This document shows, piece by piece, positions 16,468 to 19,156 of a stretch of DNA of 19,156 nucleotides. Each line of letters opens with the position of its first letter. The stretch's first letter is position 1. The translations under genes were made by a program, and so were the position numbers. Source of the stretch: Oscillibacter sp. (lineage in GTDB: Bacteria; Bacillota; Clostridia; Oscillospirales; Oscillospiraceae); NCBI GenBank assembly GCA_009773995.1, contig VSMY01000046.1, positions 1-19,156 on the forward strand, in the 5' to 3' direction. The notes below the pieces were generated by a model. That model saw only the letters and a program-made list of their open reading frames with translations, did not search any database and was not told the DNA's origin.

Positions 16468-17928
16468 TTATAGTGAGACTGTCTTGGTAGCCACGGCCTC
16501 CTGGAAGGCCCGGTCGTGTTCCACGAAGATCATCGTGGGGGCGAAGCCCCTCAGCAGCTCCTCGATCTGAAGCCGGGAGTCGATGTCGATGAAGTTCAGC
16601 GGCTCGTCCCACACATACAAATGGGCCTGTTCGCAGAGGCTGGCGGCGATGAGGACCTTTTTCTTCTGCCCCCCGGAGTAGTCCTCCAGAGGGCGGTCGA
16701 ACTGCTCCCTGGAAAAGCCCAGCTTCCGCAAAATGGCCTTGAACAGGCTCTCGTCAATCCCCCGCTCCAGGATGAAGTCTCCCAGGGGTCCCCGGAGAAA
16801 CGAGGTGTCTTGGGGCACATAGGAGACCTTCAGCCCCGGGGCCTTGACCAGCGTCCCCTCGTACCGGATATCCTGTCCCAGCAGCAGTTTCAAAAAGCTG
16901 CTCTTCCCGCTGCCGTTCCGCCCCTCCAGGGCGATGCGCTCCCCTTGCTCCAGGGAGAAGGCCAGGGGCCCGCAGACCTTCCGGTCCCCGTACCACAAGG
17001 TCAGCTCCGAGCAGGAGACCAGCCGCTTCGCGTGATGGGCCAGAGGACTGAGCTTCAGCGCCTCCGCCGTCTCCCGGTTTTTCAAAAGGCCCTGCTTTTC
17101 CTCCAGGGCCTTTTCCTGCCGGGCCTCCAGGGCCTTGGCCCGCTTCATCATCTTGGCGGACTTGTGGCCCACATAGCCTTTGTCGGCGGCCCCGATTTTG
17201 GAAGCCTCCACCCGGTCGGACCAGACGGAGGTTCGCCGGGCCGCCTTCTGAAGCCGCCGCACGTCTTTTTGGAGCCGTTCGTTTTTCGCCTCCTCAAACT
17301 GCTGGACCCGGTCGAAGTTCTCCCGCCAGGAGCTGTAGCTCCCCGCCTGCACCTGGATGTCCGCCCGGTTCAGGGCCAGGATGTGGTCCACGCAGCCGTC
17401 CAGAAAGCGCCGGTCGTGGGACACTAGAATGAAGCCCCGCTGCCGCCGGAGGTAGGCGGCGGCCAGCGCCCGCCCCTGGGCGTCCAGGTGGTTGGTGGGC
17501 TCATCGATGAGGGGGAAGCGCCCCTCCCGCAAAAACAGCGCCGCCAGGAGGGCCTTGGTCCGCTCCCCGTTGGACAGGGTGGAAAAGGGCCGCCACAGCG
17601 CCTCCTCCTCCACCCCCAGCAGGGATAGTTCCTTGGGAAAGCGCCAGCCCTCCGCCTCCGGGCAGAGCTCCTCCAGCACCTCCGCCGTCAGCCGCTCCTG
17701 GTCCGGAACGGGGCAGGGGAAGTAGTCGAAGGGAACGGAGGAGACCAGGCTCCCCTCCCAGGGGTATTCTTTCATCAGCAGCCGCAGCAGGGTGGTCTTC
17801 CCCCGGCCGTTCCGGCCTACAAGGCCCAGCCGCCAATCGGTGTCGATTTGAAACGAGGCGTCCTGAAACACGGGGTCAGGACTGCCGGGATAGGAAAAGG
17901 TCAGGCGGTCCGCCTGAATCATAGACAT
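16468..17928 (-). CDS. ABC-F ATPase, Lsa/CplR-like ribosome protection protein
   Basis: This 486-residue protein has two ATPase domains in one chain and no membrane segment, so it is not a transporter. ABC-F proteins act in the ribosome E site. Domain 1 has Walker A GRNGRGKTT (38-46), signature LSNGE (118-122) and LIDEPTNHLD (140-149) with catalytic E143. A charged helical linker (about 200-300) would reach the peptidyl transferase centre. Domain 2 has GRNGSGKSS (336-344), YSGGQ (417-421) and VWDEPLNFID with E442. The DEPLN form and the N-terminus match my memory of LsaA, which resists lincosamides, pleuromutilins and streptogramin A. I chose the ATG at 17928, with AAGGAG 9 nt upstream; the ATG at 17937 touches that site. 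Resistance is likely but untested, as a housekeeping ABC-F is possible. Confidence 0.88.
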   Translation of the reverse strand: MSMIQADRLTFSYPGSPDPVFQDASFQIDTDWRLGLVGRNGRGKTTLLRLLMKEYPWEGSLVSSVPFDYFPCPVPDQERLTAEVLEELCPEAEGWRFPKELSLLGVEEEALWRPFSTLSNGERTKALLAALFLREGRFPLIDEPTNHLDAQGRALAAAYLRRQRGFILVSHDRRFLDGCVDHILALNRADIQVQAGSYSSWRENFDRVQQFEEAKNERLQKDVRRLQKAARRTSVWSDRVEASKIGAADKGYVGHKSAKMMKRAKALEARQEKALEEKQGLLKNRETAEALKLSPLAHHAKRLVSCSELTLWYGDRKVCGPLAFSLEQGERIALEGRNGSGKSSFLKLLLGQDIRYEGTLVKAPGLKVSYVPQDTSFLRGPLGDFILERGIDESLFKAILRKLGFSREQFDRPLEDYSGGQKKKVLIAASLCEQAHLYVWDEPLNFIDIDSRLQIEELLRGFAPTMIFVEHDRAFQEAVATKTVSL

Positions 17929-17955
17929 ACGCGTCATCTCCTTGCCGTGAAATGA

Positions 17956-17991
17956 AAAAGATAAGGACCGCAGGAAAGCCTCCCGCGGCCC
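17956..17991 (-). terminator. Attenuator terminator before the ABC-F gene
   Basis: On the minus strand an 11-bp stem with two G-T pairs (17991-17981 with 17975-17965, loop GGCTT) is followed by TTATCTTTTT. It lies about 28 nt before the ABC-F start and inside its transcript, so read-through is needed for expression. Confidence 0.75.
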
Positions 17992-18003
17992 GTCACAGCG
18001 CAA

Positions 18004-18024
18004 GCCGCCCCGGAACCGGGCGGC
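18004..18024 (-). other. GC-rich hairpin in the ABC-F leader
   Basis: GCCGCCC (18024-18018) pairs with GGGCGGC (18010-18004) over a 7-nt loop on the minus strand. No T-run follows, so it is not a terminator. It may belong to the alternative fold of the attenuator. Confidence 0.5.
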
Positions 18025-18089
18025 ACGGCGGTTATGACGCGAGGGCTGGAGGTGAGCTGCGCTTTCCCGCTTGACGGCATAACGCCACC

Positions 18090-18129
18090 CCGGCCCCGCC
18101 TGCGCGGCGCCGGAAACCAAGTCACTTGG
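18090..18129 (-). other. Two consecutive hairpins just after the leader peptide
   Basis: CCAAG/CTTGG (18129-18125 with 18121-18117, loop TGA) begins 4 nt after the leader stop codon. A larger stem follows (CCGGC, 18113-18109, and CCGC, 18107-18104, with GCGG, 18099-18096, and GCCGG, 18094-18090). A ribosome stalled on the leader would cover or open the first stem, as expected for a translation-sensing attenuator. Confidence 0.5.
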
Positions 18130-18132
18130 CAT

Positions 18133-18153
18133 TCAGCAGGAAGTCAGTCTCAC
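18133..18153 (-). CDS. Candidate leader peptide MRLTSC for ABC-F attenuation
   Basis: This six-codon frame runs GTG AGA CTG ACT TCC TGC TGA on the minus strand. AAAGGGG (18167-18161) lies 7 nt upstream of the GTG, a good ribosome binding site, and the predicted transcript starts about 10 nt before that site. The stop is followed directly by an ATG (18132) that is in frame with the ABC-F gene. Short leader peptides that stall ribosomes in the presence of antibiotics are known upstream of ARE ABC-F genes such as vmlR. The peptide here is inferred from sequence only. Confidence 0.6.
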   Translation of the reverse strand: MRLTSC

Positions 18154-18183
18154 GCTTCCACCCCTTTCGGTTTGTTCAGGAGG

Positions 18184-18212
18184 AGTATACCATGTCCCCG
18201 CCCCGCCGTCAA
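18184..18212 (-). promoter_or_regulatory. Promoter of the ABC-F gene
   Basis: On the minus strand TTGACG (18212-18207) and TATACT (18189-18184) are exactly 17 bp apart. A TG one base before the -10 (TGGTATACT) makes it an extended -10. Transcription should start near 18177, giving a leader of about 250 nt. Confidence 0.85.
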
Positions 18213-18331
18213 GGCCCGCTTCCCAGGCGGATTTTCCGCCGGGGCGGAGGCCGGAAGCCGCCCTCCGTCAAAGCGACGGCGCGCCGTTTGGAAGTGGGCC
18301 GAAAAAAAGAGGAAATCCGGCAAAATTTCTC

Positions 18332-18360
18332 TTGACATGGGGCGGATTTTCAAGTATTAT
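18332..18360 (+). promoter_or_regulatory. Promoter of the S10 ribosomal protein operon
   Basis: A perfect TTGACA (18332-18337) lies 17 bp before TATTAT (18355-18360, five of six). An A-rich stretch upstream (18301-18327) may be an UP element. It diverges from the ABC-F promoter about 120 bp away. Start expected near 18367. Confidence 0.88.
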
Positions 18361-18366
18361 TTATGG

Positions 18367-18541
18367 GCATGCGGCGGAGAGGACATCCTCTGCGCCCCGC
18401 GACCGCGATGAACCGGGAGATTGCTCGAAAGAGGTAACTTCCGGGGAGTATGTCCGATAATCGGGCGGCTGAGAAAGGTCTGTACGCGAGCGTAGATCGC
18501 CGCGCCATGACGGAACCGGCTTGCTTTGCGCCGGGTTTTTT
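18367..18541 (+). ncRNA. Structured 5' leader of the S10 operon
   Basis: Four hairpins can be drawn by eye. The first is 18373-18396 (GGCG and AGAGGA arms with one G-G mismatch). The second is 18413-18444 (CCGGGAG with CTTCCGG, topped by CTC-GAAA-GAG). The third is 18454-18464 (CCGA/TCGG). The fourth is 18465-18503 (GCGGC/GCCGC enclosing TACG-CGAG-CGTA). A terminator-like hairpin follows at 18514-18541. This resembles a riboswitch or ribosomal-protein autoregulation leader, but it matches no class I recognise. Confidence 0.55.
18514..18541 (+). terminator. Terminator-like hairpin in the S10 leader (possible attenuator)
   Basis: CCGGC (18516-18520) pairs with GCCGG (18530-18534) over a 9-nt loop; after one G come six T (18536-18541). 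The stem is short but the T-run is strong. No convincing second promoter lies between it and rpsJ, so rpsJ transcripts probably read through it. Confidence 0.65.
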
Positions 18542-18592
18542 CATGAGCCGGAATGATACGCACGGATAAGCGGACAGAAAAATTTCTCTCGC

Positions 18593-18626
18593 CGTACGGA
18601 ATCGACGCGAACTAATAAACCGTACG
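18593..18626 (+). repeat. Repeated CCGTACG element upstream of the rpsJ ribosome binding site
   Basis: CCGTACG occurs at 18592-18598 and 18620-18626. CGTACGG (18593-18599) can pair with the second copy to form a 7-bp stem with a 20-nt loop ending 4 nt before AGGAGG (18631-18636). It could be a translational operator or chance. Confidence 0.4.
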
Positions 18627-18646
18627 AATTAGGAGGAAAACAGACC

Positions 18647-18958
18647 ATGGCACAGAAGGAAAAGATCCGCATCCGCTTGAAGGCGTATGACCACCAGGTA
18701 ATCGACCAGAGCGCGGAAAAGATCGTGGAGACCGCCAAGCGCACCGGCGCGGAAGTCTCCGGACCCATCCCCCTGCCTACCAAGAAGGAGATCATCACCA
18801 TCCTGCGCTCCGTCCACAAGCACAAGGACAGCCGGGAGCAGTTCGAGCGCCGGACCCACAAACGGCTCATCGACATCACCAAGTCCTCCCCCAAGACCGT
18901 GGAGGCCCTGATGGCCCTGGAGCTCCCCGCCGGCGTGGAGATTGAGATTAAGCTGTAA
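18647..18958 (+). CDS. rpsJ: 30S ribosomal protein S10 (NusE)
   Basis: This 103-residue protein has the usual length and motifs of S10: IRIRLKAYDHQVID (about 7-20), GPIPLPTK (39-46) and HKHKDSREQFERRTHKRLIDI (about 57-77). S10 is part of the 30S head and, as NusE, binds NusB in antitermination complexes. AGGAGG lies 10 nt before the ATG at 18647. It is the first gene of the S10 operon, with rplC following after an unusually long 124-nt gap. Expression probably depends on the promoter at 18332-18360 and read-through of the leader hairpin. Confidence 0.98.
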   Translation: MAQKEKIRIRLKAYDHQVIDQSAEKIVETAKRTGAEVSGPIPLPTKKEIITILRSVHKHKDSREQFERRTHKRLIDITKSSPKTVEALMALELPAGVEIEIKL

Positions 18959-18984
18959 GACCCCTATTACCATGTTGAACCGCA

Positions 18985-19054
18985 GTCTGCCGCCCTGTCG
19001 AGGCAGACGGGTCAAGTTGGCCGGGACGGTTCCCAATGGCCGCGGCCGGTCAAC
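18985..19054 (+). other. Structured spacer between rpsJ and rplC
   Basis: GTCTGCC/GGCAGAC (18985-18991 with 19002-19008) forms one hairpin. GTTGGCCGG/CCGGTCAAC (19016-19024 with 19046-19054, one G-T pair) forms another that encloses GGGA-CGGT-TCCC and the palindrome GGCCGCGGCC (19038-19047). No T-run follows, so these are not terminators. They could be processing sites or protein-binding elements ahead of rplC. Confidence 0.5.
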
Positions 19055-19082
19055 CAATAACCTTATTTAAGGAGGAACCTAC

Positions 19083-19156
19083 ATGAAAGCGATCATCGGC
19101 AAAAAAGTGGGCATGTCCCAGATTTTTGACGAGAACGGCCACGTGATCCCCGTCAC
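19083..19156 (+). CDS. rplC: 50S ribosomal protein L3, 3' end outside window
   Basis: Only the first 24 codons are visible (KAIIGKKVGMSQIFDENG), which is the typical L3 N-terminus. TAAGGAGGA (19068-19076) lies 6 nt before the ATG. L3 is an early-assembling 50S protein near the peptidyl transferase centre. It follows rpsJ, the standard S10 operon order. Confidence 0.95.
   Translation, partial: MKAIIGKKVGMSQIFDENGHVIPV

Noticed and set aside
18226..18240. GGCGGA-TTT-TCCGCC hairpin as a terminator
   Set aside because: No T-run follows on either strand and it lies upstream of both divergent promoters' transcripts.
18034..18411. Plus-strand frames between the ABC-F gene and the S10 promoter
   Set aside because: They cross the ABC-F leader and the S10 promoter and have no supported start or protein-like composition.
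18367..18541. T-box or known riboswitch in the S10 leader
   Set aside because: I looked for the T-box AGGGTGGNACCGCG core and common riboswitch cores and saw none, so only a generic structured leader is claimed.

Overview
The window is a GC-rich stretch of chromosome from an anaerobic, probably gut-dwelling Firmicute. The best guess is Oscillospirales, a Flavonifractor, Lawsonibacter or Oscillibacter type. That guess rests on a very large SLH-domain surface protein with strongly biased codons, AGGAGG-type ribosome binding sites, consensus sigma-A promoters, short GC-rich terminators, an Lsa-type ABC-F gene, and the start of an S10 ribosomal protein operon. It is an inference; no rRNA or other marker is present to settle it.

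Layout. (1) 1-5004, plus strand: the 3' part of a giant SLH/S-layer-like protein, open at the left edge, ended by a strong terminator at 5051-5079. (2) 5085-7548, minus strand: a phage-tail-like small protein with its own ribosome binding site, then a compact operon of three unrecognised genes (transcribed 7548 to 5787): a four-helix membrane protein, a single-helix small protein and a soluble-looking helical protein. The operon is preceded by about 310 nt of leader, with a near-perfect sigma-A promoter and an internal terminator. (3) 8014-16067, plus strand: a complete arginine biosynthesis operon, argG-argH-argC-argJ-argB-argD-argF. A perfect 18-bp ARG box lies over its promoter. (4) 16139-16411: a small membrane-anchored protein of unknown role. 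(5) 16468-18212, minus strand: an Lsa/CplR-like ABC-F ATPase behind a leader with a promoter, a six-codon leader peptide and a terminator, the classic layout of antibiotic-induced attenuation. (6) 18332-19156, plus strand: a consensus promoter, a multi-hairpin leader ending in a terminator-like element, rpsJ (S10) and the start of rplC (L3).

How the genes work together. The arg operon carries acetylglutamate to arginine: ArgB, ArgC and ArgD build N-acetylornithine; ArgJ moves the acetyl group back to glutamate, so no separate ArgA or ArgE is needed; ArgF, ArgG and ArgH finish the route. Carbamoyl phosphate synthase is not in the window. The ARG box over the -35 element implies ArgR repression by arginine.

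The least explained parts are the three-gene membrane operon with its leader (5787-7895), the structured S10 leader (18367-18541), and the ABC-F leader (17938-18212). These are where undescribed biology is most likely. I see no CRISPR array, tRNA, rRNA or insertion sequence.
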